Shown in pieces: positions 18,219 to 27,803 of a stretch of DNA of 43,053 nt; within the stretch, counting starts at the first letter, position 1, and each line of letters starts with the position of its first letter. The stretch is from contig DASVES010000153.1 of NCBI GenBank assembly GCA_036380435.1, positions 1-43,053 of the forward strand, written 5' to 3'. Source of the stretch: DASQDT01 sp036380435. Its GTDB lineage: Bacteria > Acidobacteriota > Blastocatellia > Pyrinomonadales > Pyrinomonadaceae. The notes beneath the pieces are model-generated. The model searched no databases, was not told where the DNA came from, and saw only the letters and a list, made by a program, of their open reading frames with translations. Both the position numbers and the translations under genes were made by a program.

Positions 18219-21200
18219 TCAGGGGCTGGTCACGTTCACGCTGACGCCGCCCGTATTCGCCCCGGAAGGATCAATGCGAATGATGAAGGCGCCTGTCGTC
18301 GGCAGCGTCTGCGGGGCGAGGTCGAGGTTGCCGCCATACGACGTGGCTGACGTGATAAGCATTCCGTCCGGGGTCAGCAGACTGACGACGACGGTGCTCA
18401 TCGTGTTGCTCGTGAGGTGAACCGTTATGGCTTGCCCCTCGACGCCGTCGAAAGTGACTTTCGCGTTCTGGCCCGGCGCGGTCGTCGTCACCGTGGCCGC
18501 CGCGCCGCCCGGCGTAATCGTGCCCGCGTTGACATCGCTGGCGTCGTTAAGCTGCAACGTCATGCTGCCCGCGTTGGCGCCTTCCGGGTCAACGAGGAGG
18601 GTGAATGTGCCGTTGGCGTTGAGCGTCTGCGCGTCGATGAAGCCGGCGCCGTTGAGGTAGACGTAGGTGTTCGTGACCTGTGAGCCGTCGGGCCGCAGCA
18701 GGTAGACGTAGGCGTAATTCGGGATGGTGCTGCCGCTGATGCTCAGACTCAGGCGTTGCCCGTAGACGCCGCTGAAGGTCAGTCTCGGGTTGTGGCCGGG
18801 GGCGGCGGCCGTGACGGTGACGGGCGTGCCCGGCGTGATCCCACCGCTCGCGTCGGCGGGCACGTCGAAGAGCGTCAGCGTTGCGCTGCCGGTGTTGGTG
18901 CTCGAAGGGTCTACGAAGATCGTGTATGTGCCGGTTGTTGGCAGCGTCTGCGTGTCGAGGAATGCGCCGCCCGTGCTTGAGTAGACGTATGCGAGCGTCG
19001 CCCCGTCGGGGTTCTTCAGGTAGACGTATGTGCCGGGGATGGTGACGGCGGAGATGCGTAGACTGACGCGCTGCCCTTCCGTGCCGTTGAAGGTCAAGCT
19101 GGCATTCTGCCCGGCGCTGGTGGTGGTGACGGTGACGGGCGCGCCCCCGGTCGTGATGGCGCCGCCGACATCGCTCACGTCGTTGAGCTGCACGGTCAGG
19201 TTGCCGGTGCCCGCGCCGTTCGGGTCAACGCGGATCATGTACGTTCCTGAGATCGGGAGCGATTGGGCGTCGATGAGCGCGGAGCCGTTCTGATAGACGT
19301 AGGTGTTGGCGACCTGCGAGCCGTCGGGCTTGAGCAGGTAGACGTAACTGTAGTTGGGAATCGTCGCGCCGCTCACGCTGATGCTGAGGCGCTGCCCGTA
19401 GACGCCGTTGAAGGTCAGTTGCGGATTGTGGCCGGGGGCGGCGGCCGTGACCGTGACGGGCGTGCCCGGCGTAATCGTGCCGCTCGCGTCGGCGGGCACG
19501 CTGTAGAGTTGGAGCGTCGCGCTGCCAGTGGCCGTGCCCTGCGGGTCAACCAGCAGGGTGTAAGTTCCGTTTGCGGGCAGCGCTTGCGTGTCGAGGAACG
19601 CGCCGCCCGTACCCGTGTAGACGTTGGCGAGCGACACGCCGTCGGGGGCAAGCAGGTAAACGTAGCTGCCGGAGATAGACACGCCGCTGATGTTCAGGCT
19701 CACGCGCTGTCCGGCCGTGCCGCTGAAGGTGAGTCTGGCCTTCTGCCCGGCGGCGGTCGTCGTCGCCGTCACGGCCGAGCCGCCCGGTGTAATCGTGCCC
19801 GTGGAAACCTCCGCGGCGTCATGCAACTGCAAACTCATCGCGCCCGCGCCCGCGCCCTCCGGGTTAACGAGGATGGTGTACGTCCCCGACACAGGCAGCG
19901 TTTGCGTGTCGATGAAGCCGGTGCCGTTCAGGTAGACGTAGGTGTTCGTGATCTGCGACCCGTCGGGTCGCAGCAGGTAGATGTAAGCGTAGTTCGGGAT
20001 GGTGCTGCTGTTGATGCTCAGACTCACGCGCTGCCCGTAGACGCCGTTGAAGGTGAGACGCGCGTTCTGCCCGGCGGCGGTGGTGGTCGTCGTGACGGCC
20101 GCGCCGCCCGGCGTGATGGTTCCGCTGGGATCGGCAGGCACGTTATGGAGCGTCAGGGTGATGCTGCCCGTGTATGTGCCCTGCGGATCGACGAGAATCG
20201 TGTACGAGCCGTTACCGGGCAAAGTCTGCACGTCGAGGAATGCGCCGCCCGTGCCCGTGTAGACGTAAGCGAGCGTGGCTCCATCGGGGGCTTTCAGATA
20301 AACATAGCTGCCGGGAATCGTCACGCCCGACACATTGAGGCTCACGCGTTGTCCGGCCGTGCCGCTGAAGGTCGCCACGGAGTTCTTGCCCGGTGTGGCG
20401 ACGGAGGTCGTCACAGCCGCGCCGCCCGGCGTAATCGTGCCCGCATTAACCTCTGTGGTGTCGTTAAGCTGCAAGGTCATGCTGCCCGTGTTGGAGCCTT
20501 CGGGGTCAACGAGGAGCGTGAACGTGCCGGTGGCATTGAGCATCTGCGTGTCGATGAAGCCGGTGCCGTTGAGGTAGACGTAGGTGTTCGTGACCTGTGA
20601 GCCGTCGGGCCGGAGCAGGTAGATGTAGGCGTAGTTCGTGATGCTGCTGCTGCTGATGCTGACGCTCACGCGCTGCCCGTAGACGCCGCTGAACGTCAAC
20701 CGCGCGTTCTGTCCGGCGGTGGTCGTCGTCACCGTCACGGCCGAACCGCCCGGCGTGATCGTGCCGGTCACATCGCTGACCGGCGGGGTGACGGTTACTA
20801 TTCCGCCGTCAGTTAAACCGACCGTCATGCTGCCGGTGTTGGTTCCCTGCGGGTCAACCAGAATCGTGTACGTCCCCGCCGACTGAAGCGTCTGCGTAGC
20901 GATGGACGCGGTGCCGTTCTGGTAGACGTAATTGTTAGTAATCTGCGAGCCGTCGGGCCGGAGCAGGTAGACGTAGCTGTAGCTCGGGATGGTGACGCTG
21001 CTCAGATTAACGCTCACGCGCTGCCCGGCGACGGCGGTGAATGTCAGCCGGGGATTATGACCGGGCGCGGCGGCCGTGACCGTGACCGTGGAGCCGCCGG
21101 GCGTAATCGTTCCCGCGTTGTCGGGCGGCACGTTGTAGAGGGTCAGGGTGGCGCTGCCGGTGTTGGTGCCCTGCGGATCAACGAGAATCGTGTACGTTCC

Positions 21201-24200
21201 ATTGGACTGGAGCGTTTGCGTATCCATGAACGTCCCGCCCGTGCCCGTGTACACGTTGGCCACACTCGTCCCGTCGGGATTCAGGAGATACACATAAGTG
21301 CCGGGTATCGTCACGCCCGTGACGCTCAAGCTGACTCTCTGTCCGGTCGTGCCGCTGAAGGTGACGCGCGCGCTTTGTCCGGCGGCGGTCGTGCTGGCCG
21401 TCACGGACGCGCCGTCAGGCGTAATCGTGCCGGCGTTGGCATCGGTCGCATCATTGAGCTGGAGGGTCATGCTGCCCGTGTTCACCCCCTGCGGATCGAC
21501 GAGCACCGTGTAGGTTCCCGTCAACGGAAGCGACTGCGTATCGATGAGGCCGACGCCGTTTTGATTGATGTAGGTGTTGGTGACCTGCGAGCCGTCGGGC
21601 TTGAGCAGATAGACGTAGCTGTAACTCGGGATCGTCACGCCGCTCAAGCTGATGCTCACGCGCTGCCCGTAGGCGCCGCTGAACGTCAACTTGGAGTTCT
21701 GTCCCGGCACGCCCATCGTCACCGTTGTGGGCGCGGCGCCCGGCGTGAGTGTGCCGCTCACGTCGGCGGGCACGTCGTAGAGCGTCAGGGTCGCGTTGCC
21801 TGTATTACCGCCGGTCGGGTCAACGATGATGCTGTAAGTTCCAGAGGTCGGTAGCGTGCGCGGTTCAACGAACACGCCGCCGGTGCCGGAGTAGGTGGCG
21901 GCGACGAGCGTGCTGCCGTCGGGGTTGAGGATGGAGACGTAGCTGCCGGGTATGGTCACGCCCGTCAGATTCAAGCTCACCCGCTGTCCTTCCGTGCCGC
22001 TGAAGGTCAGTCTGGCGTTTTGTCCGGCGACATTGGGCGACACCGTCACGGCCGAACCGCCCGGCGTAATTGTGCCCGCGGCAATGTCGGAGGCATCGTT
22101 GAGCTGAAGGGTCATGCTGCCGGTGTTCGCACCTTGCGGGTCAACCATGATGGTGTACGTCCCCGACACGGGCAGCGTCTGCACGTCGATGAAGCCGGCG
22201 CCGTTCTGGTTGACATAGGTGTTGGTAACTTGCGACCCGTCGGGCTTGAGCAAATAGATGTAGGCGTAACTCGGGATGGTGCTGCTGCTGATGCTGATGC
22301 TGACGCGCTGCCCGTAAGTGCCGGTGAACGTCAGTCGCGGGTTGTGACCGGGCGCGGCGGCCGTGACCGTCACGGGCGCGCCGGACGCGATGGTTCCGAC
22401 CGCGTCGGCGGGCACTTCGTAGAGCGTCAGCGTTGCGCTGCCCGTATGTGTGCTCTGCGGGTCAACGAGGATGGTGTAGGTTCCGGTGACGGGCAAGGTG
22501 CGGGCGTCGAGGAAAGTGCCGCCCGTGCCGAAGTGCGTATTGGCGACCAGAGCCGAGCCGTCCGGGCTGATAATCGAGACGTAACTGCTGGGGATGGTGA
22601 CGCCTGTAACACTCAGACTGACTCTCTGCCCTTCCGTGCCGTTGAAAGTTACTTTGGCATTCTGCCCGGCGCTGGTGGTCGTGACCGTCACGGGCGCGCC
22701 GGCCGGGGTAATCGTCGCCGTCACGTCGCTCAGATCGTTGAGCTGGAGGGTCATGCTGCCGGTGTTCGCCGCCTGCGGGTCAACCATGATGGTGTACGTC
22801 CCCGGCGTTGACAGCACCTGCACGTCTATCAGGCCGGCGCCGTTTTGATAGACGTAGGTGTTCGTCACCTGCGACCCGTCGGGCCGGAGCAGGTAGATGT
22901 AGGCGTAGCTCGGGATGGTGCTGCTGCTGATGCTGATGCTCACGCGCTGCCCGTAAGTGCCGGTGAACGTCAGTCGCGGGTTGTGGCCGGGGGCGGCGGC
23001 CGTGACCGTCACGGGTGTTCCCGCCGTGATTGTTCCCACGCCGTCGGCGGGCACTTCATAGAGTGTCAGGGTCGCGTTGCCCGTGTAACCGCCGGTCGGG
23101 TCAATCAGAATCGTGTAGGTTCCGGTGACGGGCAGCGTGCGCGGGTCGAGGAACGTGCCGCCGGCGCCGAAGTGAGCGGCGGCGACGAGCGCACTCCCAT
23201 CAGGGTTGAGGATGGAGACGTAGCTGCCGGGTATGGTCACGCCCGTCAGGCTTAAGCTCACGCGCTGTCCTTCCGTGCCGTCGAAGGTGACTCTGGCGTT
23301 TTGTCCGGCGACGGTGGTGGTCACGGTGGCGGGCGCGCCGCCGGGCGTAATGGTCGCCGTCACGTCGTTCACTGCATTTAATTGCAGAGTCATGCTGCCG
23401 ACGTTGGCCGCCTGCGGGTCAACGAGGATGGTATACGTGCCGGACATCGGCAGCACTTGCGTATCGATGAGGCCGGCGCCGTTTTGATAGACGTAGGTGT
23501 TCGTCACCTGTGAGCCGTCGGGCCGGAGCAGGTAGATGTAGGCGTAACTCGGGATGGTGCTGCTGCTGATGCTGATGCTCACGCGCTGCCCGTAGACGCC
23601 GGTGAAGGTGAGCGTGGCATTCTGTCCGGGGACGGTGGTCGTCACCGTGACGGGCGCGCCGCCGGGCGTAATCGGCACATTGCCGTCGGCCGGTACGTCG
23701 TAGAGTCTCAGGGTTGCGCTGCCCGTGTAGGTGTTCGACGGATCGACGAGGATGGTGTAAGTGCCGCTGGCGGGGAGCGTCTGCCTGTCCATGAACGCTC
23801 CGCCCGTGCCCGAATAGACATAGGCGAGCGTGGTTCCGTCCGGTTTCTGAACGTAGACGTAAGTTCCGGGGATAGTGACCGCGCTGATGTCGAGACTGAT
23901 TTTTTGCCCCGCCGTGCCGCTGAAAGTCACCTGGGCGTTCTGACCGGGAACAGTGGTGGTCGTCGTCACGGCCGCGCCGCCGGGTGTAATCGTGCCGCCG
24001 TTAACATTCGTCGCGTCGTTCACCCGCAGCGTCAGACTCCCGGTGTTGGAGCCTTCCGGGTCAACAATGAGGGTGTAGGTTCCGGTCGCGGGCACTGTCA
24101 ATGCGTCGATGAAGCCGGCGCCGTTCTGGTAGACATACGTGTTGGTGAGCTGCGTGTTGTCCGGCTTATAAATATAGACGTATGTATAACCGGGGATGTT

Positions 24201-26078
24201 GGAACTCTGGATGTCGAGACTGATCCTCTGCCCGGCAGTTGCGTCGAACAGAAGCATCGCCACTTTGCTCGCGGTGTTGACGGAGACGGTTTTTACTTCT
24301 CCTAACGCGATGCGCCCCGTGGACTCGACATCCGTTCCCGTATACGGAGATGGAGGAATATAAAAGTCGTTACTACTGGTGGCCTTCCCGTCAGGGGTCG
24401 TCACCGTGATGCGCCCCGACGACGCTCCCGTCGGCACAGTCGCCGCGATGCTCGTCGCCGCCGCCGAAGTGACGGACGCGCGAACACCGTTGAAGGCCAC
24501 TCTGTTGCTCGAAGGGACGGTCTGGAAATTGGTGCCCGTGATCGTCACGGCGGCGCCGGGAGAGCCGACGCTCGGAGTGAAGCTGGTAATCGTCGGCAGG
24601 CCGGGATCGCCGACGATGAAAGTGGCGCTGCTGGTGGCCGTACCGGAGGGCGTGGTGACGTTGATCGTCCCCGTCGTGGCTCCGGCAGGCACGTTGGTCA
24701 CGATTTGTGTCGCGGTTGAGGAGGCGACGGCCGCCACGACGCCGTTGAATTTAACCGTGTTCTGAGTGGGCGTGCTGCTGAAGCCTGAGCCGTAGATGAT
24801 GACCTGCTTGCCGACCGCGCCGCTGTTCGGTGTGAACTCGATAATGGATGTTTGGGACGCGCTCTGGCGTGAGATGGAGGTGAGATTGCCGACCGCATCG
24901 TAAGCATAGGTCACCCGCTCGCCGTTCGGGTCAACCACGCCGACGAGCCTCCCCAGCTCATCATAGATATATGTGATTTGAGTGGAATTGAGCGCGAAGC
25001 TGACCGTCGCGGGTGTTGGGGCGGAGACCTGTTGCCCGCTTTGGCTCTGAGTCTCGTAACCCGCCGCCGACGCCTCCACGTCATACGTCCCGACTAAAAG
25101 ATTTGTAATCGAATAGCTGCCGTCGCCGCCGCTCGTCGCGGTTCCCTTCACCGCGCCCGTTTGAATGGCTTTGACCTGTGCCCCGACAATCGGCGCGCCG
25201 TCGATTGCGCGCGCGACACTCCCGGAGATTCCACTGATCTCGCCCACGCTGAAGGTGCTGCTGTTGCTCGCCGCGCCGTTGACCGTCACGACGACCGGGC
25301 CGGTCGTCGCCCCCGAGGGAACCGGGGCCACAATCGTGCTGGCGCTCCAACTGCCGGGAGCCGCGGCGACACCGTTGAAGGTGATGGTGCTCGTGCCTTG
25401 CGTAGCGCCGAAGTTGGAGCCGCTGACGGTGACGCTCGTGCCGGTGGGGCCGGCGGATGGTGAAATTGTGTCTACCGTCGGGCGAATGGGTAGAGGGACA
25501 GTGACCAAAGAATTGTAGTTACCGTTGAGCGTTCCCTCGATGTCGAGTTCCGCGGTTGTATTGGTGGTGGGCGCGGCGGTGAGATTGACCCCGACCCAGA
25601 CATAAAACCTGTCGGCGGCGGTCACCGAAATATTAGTGCTCGTGGTAGTAGTGAAAGTGTATTTGGTGAGCGTCGAGGTGAGTGCTGTCGCACTGGTGGC
25701 GGTTCCGAGTAGCGTTCCGGCCACGCCGTTCAAACGCAATTTGGCGCGCGGATAAATCGTTCCGCCGGTGGTGGTCTTCCTCATCCAGAGGGTGAAACTG
25801 ATGTTTGAGCCGGCGCTTATCACACCGGAACTATTCGGCACGCCGCTCGGGGTGTCGAAGGCTTTGACGAGATACTCGCCCGCCGCCACGCCCTTCAGGT
25901 TGGCGGACTGAACGGCGAGACTCGTGCCGTCAGGCCCCGCGGTTTTGAGCTGGAAAAGACCGGTCGTCGCCGACGCCTCTTTATGAAGGTGATAGGTGGC
26001 CGTCTGAGCTTGCGCTGACAGCGCCAGCACCAGCAGCAAAATAAAAGTTGAAAGAAGCTTACTCCCGGTGCGCGCCAT
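18219..26078 (-). CDS. Giant secreted IPT/TIG, YD-repeat and 19-fold prepeptidase-like repeat protein
   Basis: Protein of about 2619 residues. ATG at 26078 has GGAGG 8 nt upstream and a signal peptide (KLLSTFILLLVLALSAQAQ). Domains: a beta-sandwich-like N-terminal region, an IPT/TIG domain (TISPSAGPTGTSVTVSGSNF), a carboxypeptidase-regulatory-like domain (ISGSVARAIDGAPIVGAQVK), one Rhs/YD pair (YIYDELGRLVGVVDPNGE), two further IPT/TIG domains, then about 2040 residues of 19 tandem domains of about 107 residues resembling bacterial pre-peptidase C-terminal (PPC) beta-sandwich domains (TLTFTGVYGQRVSISI, PDGSQVTNTYV, GTYTILVDP). No catalytic domain, sorting signal or C-terminal anchor is visible. 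Probable role: extended surface or matrix protein. Fasciclin and Rhs genes follow on the same strand. Confidence 0.88.
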   Translation of the reverse strand: MARTGSKLLSTFILLLVLALSAQAQTATYHLHKEASATTGLFQLKTAGPDGTSLAVQSANLKGVAAGEYLVKAFDTPSGVPNSSGVISAGSNISFTLWMRKTTTGGTIYPRAKLRLNGVAGTLLGTATSATALTSTLTKYTFTTTTSTNISVTAADRFYVWVGVNLTAAPTTNTTAELDIEGTLNGNYNSLVTVPLPIRPTVDTISPSAGPTGTSVTVSGSNFGATQGTSTITFNGVAAAPGSWSASTIVAPVPSGATTGPVVVTVNGAASNSSTFSVGEISGISGSVARAIDGAPIVGAQVKAIQTGAVKGTATSGGDGSYSITNLLVGTYDVEASAAGYETQSQSGQQVSAPTPATVSFALNSTQITYIYDELGRLVGVVDPNGERVTYAYDAVGNLTSISRQSASQTSIIEFTPNSGAVGKQVIIYGSGFSSTPTQNTVKFNGVVAAVASSTATQIVTNVPAGATTGTINVTTPSGTATSSATFIVGDPGLPTITSFTPSVGSPGAAVTITGTNFQTVPSSNRVAFNGVRASVTSAAATSIAATVPTGASSGRITVTTPDGKATSSNDFYIPPSPYTGTDVESTGRIALGEVKTVSVNTASKVAMLLFDATAGQRISLDIQSSNIPGYTYVYIYKPDNTQLTNTYVYQNGAGFIDALTVPATGTYTLIVDPEGSNTGSLTLRVNDATNVNGGTITPGGAAVTTTTTVPGQNAQVTFSGTAGQKISLDISAVTIPGTYVYVQKPDGTTLAYVYSGTGGAFMDRQTLPASGTYTILVDPSNTYTGSATLRLYDVPADGNVPITPGGAPVTVTTTVPGQNATLTFTGVYGQRVSISISSSTIPSYAYIYLLRPDGSQVTNTYVYQNGAGLIDTQVLPMSGTYTILVDPQAANVGSMTLQLNAVNDVTATITPGGAPATVTTTVAGQNARVTFDGTEGQRVSLSLTGVTIPGSYVSILNPDGSALVAAAHFGAGGTFLDPRTLPVTGTYTILIDPTGGYTGNATLTLYEVPADGVGTITAGTPVTVTAAAPGHNPRLTFTGTYGQRVSISISSSTIPSYAYIYLLRPDGSQVTNTYVYQNGAGLIDVQVLSTPGTYTIMVDPQAANTGSMTLQLNDLSDVTATITPAGAPVTVTTTSAGQNAKVTFNGTEGQRVSLSVTGVTIPSSYVSIISPDGSALVANTHFGTGGTFLDARTLPVTGTYTILVDPQSTHTGSATLTLYEVPADAVGTIASGAPVTVTAAAPGHNPRLTFTGTYGQRVSISISSSTIPSYAYIYLLKPDGSQVTNTYVNQNGAGFIDVQTLPVSGTYTIMVDPQGANTGSMTLQLNDASDIAAGTITPGGSAVTVSPNVAGQNARLTFSGTEGQRVSLNLTGVTIPGSYVSILNPDGSTLVAATYSGTGGVFVEPRTLPTSGTYSIIVDPTGGNTGNATLTLYDVPADVSGTLTPGAAPTTVTMGVPGQNSKLTFSGAYGQRVSISLSGVTIPSYSYVYLLKPDGSQVTNTYINQNGVGLIDTQSLPLTGTYTVLVDPQGVNTGSMTLQLNDATDANAGTITPDGASVTASTTAAGQSARVTFSGTTGQRVSLSVTGVTIPGTYVYLLNPDGTSVANVYTGTGGTFMDTQTLQSNGTYTILVDPQGTNTGSATLTLYNVPPDNAGTITPGGSTVTVTAAAPGHNPRLTFTAVAGQRVSVNLSSVTIPSYSYVYLLRPDGSQITNNYVYQNGTASIATQTLQSAGTYTILVDPQGTNTGSMTVGLTDGGIVTVTPPVSDVTGTITPGGSAVTVTTTTAGQNARLTFSGVYGQRVSVSISSSSITNYAYIYLLRPDGSQVTNTYVYLNGTGFIDTQMLNATGTFTLLVDPEGSNTGSMTLQLNDTTEVNAGTITPGGAAVTTSVATPGKNSVATFSGTAGQRVSLNVSGVTIPGSYVYLKAPDGATLAYVYTGTGGAFLDVQTLPGNGSYTILVDPQGTYTGSITLTLHNVPADPSGTITPGGAAVTTTTTAAGQNARLTFNGVYGQRVSLSINSSTIPNYAYIYLLRPDGSQITNTYVYLNGTGFIDTQTLPVSGTYTILVNPEGAGAGAMSLQLHDAAEVSTGTITPGGSAVTATTTAAGQKARLTFSGTAGQRVSLNISGVSISGSYVYLLAPDGVSLANVYTGTGGAFLDTQALPANGTYTLLVDPQGTATGSATLQLYSVPADASGTITPGTPVTVTAAAPGHNPQLTFNGVYGQRLSISVSGATIPNYSYVYLLKPDGSQVANTYVYQNGSALIDAQSLPISGTYMIRVDPNGAGTGNLTVQLNDVSDVGGAITTGGAPVTVTTTSAGQNASLTFNGTEGQRVSLRISAVTIPGTYVYLKNPDGATLAYVYSSTGGAFLDTQTLPTTGTYTIFVDPSSTNTGSATLTLFDVPADASGGITPGTPVTVTAAAPGHNPRLTFSGVYGQRLSLSISGSTIPNYAYVYLLRPDGSQVTNTYVYLNGAGFIDAQTLNANGTFTLLVDPEGANAGSMTLQLNDASDVNAGTITPGGAAATVTTTAPGQNAKVTFDGVEGQAITVHLTSNTMSTVVVSLLTPDGMLITSATSYGGNLDLAPQTLPTTGAFIIRIDPSGANTGGVSVNVTSP
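18222..24347 (-). repeat. Nineteen tandem ~322-bp coding repeats
   Basis: Translation shows 19 consecutive units of about 107 residues, each opening with an ITPGG-like segment and closing with GTYTILVDPxxxxTGSxTLxL. Two subtypes alternate: type A (YGQRVSISI, then TNTYVYQNGAG) and type B (EGQ or TGQ, then PGxYVxxxxPDG and VPADG). The order is A-B from the first unit, breaks once where two A units meet (11th and 12th, with a Pro/Val-rich linker VTVTPPVSDV), and resumes. The last unit is degenerate (LTSNTMSTVVVSLLTPDG). The working unit of duplication was probably an A+B pair of about 645 bp. Confidence 0.85.
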
Positions 26079-26719
26079 GAACTGGCCCTCCACAGTCGCC
26101 GAGTCGAAACTGCCGTTGCTTGTGCCTCGTGTCTCTACAGTCATCGCTCTTTGGTCGGTAAAGAAACCGCCTCGCTCGATGCGCTGGCAGACGCTGGCGT
26201 GTGTTGAAGAGATCATCAGTTATTTACTGAGTTCGGTGAAGAGCCGAAATTATCAACAAAGAAACGACCGGAAACTTTCAGCGAACAACTCTTTAACGAT
26301 AGGCAGAGCACCGCCCCGCTCGCTCGATGTGTGCGAAGTTGAACTTTCGGCACTTAGCGGCGAGTTACTTAAATTAGTGTCGGCTGATTGTTTTGAGTCT
26401 TACGTACTACAGGCGGTTATCAACAAACCTGTGAGTGTTACCTTGTCGTCCCTCTGCGATGCAAACGGGCGGCGCGTCATCGAAAAGCGTAGCCACCGTC
26501 CTGCACAGCCCAAGCAAATAGCGCGAAATATCTGCGCCATTGATTCATTAAGGTGAAGTTTGAAGGCTAATGAGATCGAGGTGAGAGGAGGCTCTCGCCG
26601 GGGACAAGTTGCCAATGCGTGCGCATAGTGATTGAACAGAATATTTTTGTCAAGAACTATTTGCAAAAGTTTTGCTGAAATTTTTTTTCGGCGTCGATTA
26701 ACTATTTTTTAAAGTTTCT
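26079..26719. other. Non-coding AT-rich stretch upstream of the giant gene
   Basis: No credible gene is present: the open frames on both strands have no family-like content. The stretch becomes AT-rich at about 26600-26720 (runs of T at 26682-26690 and 26703-26710), in contrast to the GC-rich surroundings. TTCGG (26232-26236) and CCGAA (26244-26248) form a small hairpin that would lie in the 5' leader of the giant gene. Confidence 0.5.
26625..26653 (-). promoter_or_regulatory. Possible promoter for the giant gene
   Basis: On the minus strand a perfect TTGACA (26653-26648) is followed after 17 bp by CACTAT (26630-26625), a weak -10. If used, the leader to the start at 26078 would be over 500 nt, so it is only a candidate. 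Confidence 0.25.
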
Positions 26720-26831
26720 GGCTGTGTTGCAAACAGTGATGAGAGGCGAGAAGAGTCTCGGTGGGGACTTCCACCAAGCTGAGACATCGCGAAGTCTTCG
26801 TGTGCCTCAACTCGATTTTTGTAACACAGCC
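26720..26831. repeat. 112-bp element with IS-like terminal inverted repeats
   Basis: GGCTGTGTTGCAAA (26720-26733) and TTTGTAACACAGCC (26818-26831) are inverted repeats with one mismatch in 14. The sequence resembles ends of several small IS families (GGCTnTGTTgCAAA type). There is no transposase within, so it would be a MITE or IS remnant. No target-site duplication is evident. Its right end forms the last nine codons and supplies the stop of the ATP-grasp gene at 26807. Confidence 0.5.
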
Positions 26832-27799
26832 TGTCCGAGGAGAAGGTCTGCGAGGGCTTCGGAGATGGGGAGACCGGGGGTGCGTTCGAGCCAGAAGAAT
26901 TCGCCGGAGGGGTTGAGTTCGAGGAAGACGTGCCGAGCGTCGGGCGTGAGGATGATGTCGATAGCGCCGTAGTTCAGGGAAAAGTAGTCCATGAGGCGCA
27001 GGATTTTTTGTTCGACTTCAAGGGGGAGTTGGTAGGGTCGCCAGTCCTGAAGCATGCGGAGGCCGTCGCGTCGCCAGTCGTGAGCGGCGCGGGCTGAAGA
27101 CTGTGAGTCGAGGGAGGCGGACATGACGCGTCGGCCGACGACCGTGACACGAAGCTCAAGCGACTTGGGGAGTAACTCCTGAAAGGTTGCGGGGCAGAGG
27201 CTCAGACCGGAGAGGTCTGCGAGGTCTTCGGGCTTCACGGGGTTGGTGAAAACGACGAGTTCTCTTCCCTCGTCGTAGACCGCGAAGGAGGAGAGCATCT
27301 TCGTCACCATCCCACCCTCGCAGCTCTTGGCGAAGGCGCGGACGGCCGCCGGGTCGTTCGTCGTCAGCGTGCGCGGGATGTCGAGTCCGAGATCGCGCGC
27401 CGCCTGTAGCTGGAGCTGCTTGTTCTCGGCGTGACGGATGTGGCGCACCTCGTCCACGCGGAAGGCTTTGAGGCTGGCGAGCATGCCGTGGGCGGCGGCA
27501 CTCGCTTCGCCCAAGGACGCGTGGCGCAGTTGCCCGTCGAGCGTCGCCGGGAGACGCGCGCCGAAGTTGAGGCGGCGGTGCCAGACGGCCGTGACCTCGC
27601 GCAGATCGAACTCACCCGCTTCGTTCGTCAGCGTCAGACGCTCGTCGCCCGCGGCGCCGTAATAGGCGGAGAGGCGCACCTCGGTCGGGTAGCGGTCGGT
27701 GTCGAAGCGGATCGCGTGCCCGCCCCTGCGCGCGACGGCCTCGGCCACCAACGCGACGCACTCGTTGTCGTCGCTGCGTGTGATGATGAGAATGGACAT
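26807..27799 (-). CDS. ATP-grasp graspetide synthetase, MvdC/MvdD (MdnB/MdnC) family
   Basis: ATP-grasp ligase of 330 residues of the type that makes omega-ester or omega-amide side-chain bonds in microviridin precursors. N-terminal Rossmann-like part ILIITRSDDNECVALVAEAVARRGG with FDTDRYP; then VWHRRLNF, HAENKQLQLQAARDLGLDIPRTLTT (entry to the ATP-grasp core), VTKMLSS (ATP-binding lysine), FQELLPKSLELRVTVVGRRV, and the metal-binding end YGAIDIILTPDARHVFLELNPSGEFFWLE, where ELNPSGE holds the conserved Glu and Asn. Start ATG 27799 has no Shine-Dalgarno site; a heptamer array begins 5 bp upstream. The last residues (GQAVLQKSS) are encoded by the end of an IS-like repeat. Third gene after the precursor and a paralogous ligase. 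Confidence 0.93.
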   Translation of the reverse strand: MSILIITRSDDNECVALVAEAVARRGGHAIRFDTDRYPTEVRLSAYYGAAGDERLTLTNEAGEFDLREVTAVWHRRLNFGARLPATLDGQLRHASLGEASAAAHGMLASLKAFRVDEVRHIRHAENKQLQLQAARDLGLDIPRTLTTNDPAAVRAFAKSCEGGMVTKMLSSFAVYDEGRELVVFTNPVKPEDLADLSGLSLCPATFQELLPKSLELRVTVVGRRVMSASLDSQSSARAAHDWRRDGLRMLQDWRPYQLPLEVEQKILRLMDYFSLNYGAIDIILTPDARHVFLELNPSGEFFWLERTPGLPISEALADLLLGQAVLQKSS

Positions 27800-27803
27800 A
27801 AGC

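Noticed and set aside
19263..20600. 445-codon open frame on the plus strand inside the giant gene
   Set aside because: It is antisense to the 19-repeat array and shows only the mirrored repeat (Arg/Gly/Val-rich, RVDEAGAV repeats). High GC and repeats keep the frame open.
18222..24347. CRISPR or non-coding satellite
   Set aside because: The period of about 322 bp keeps one reading frame and encodes a folded beta-sandwich domain; it is a coding repeat.
26400..26666. 88-codon minus-strand open frame in the intergenic region
   Set aside because: No ribosome site and no family-like sequence.
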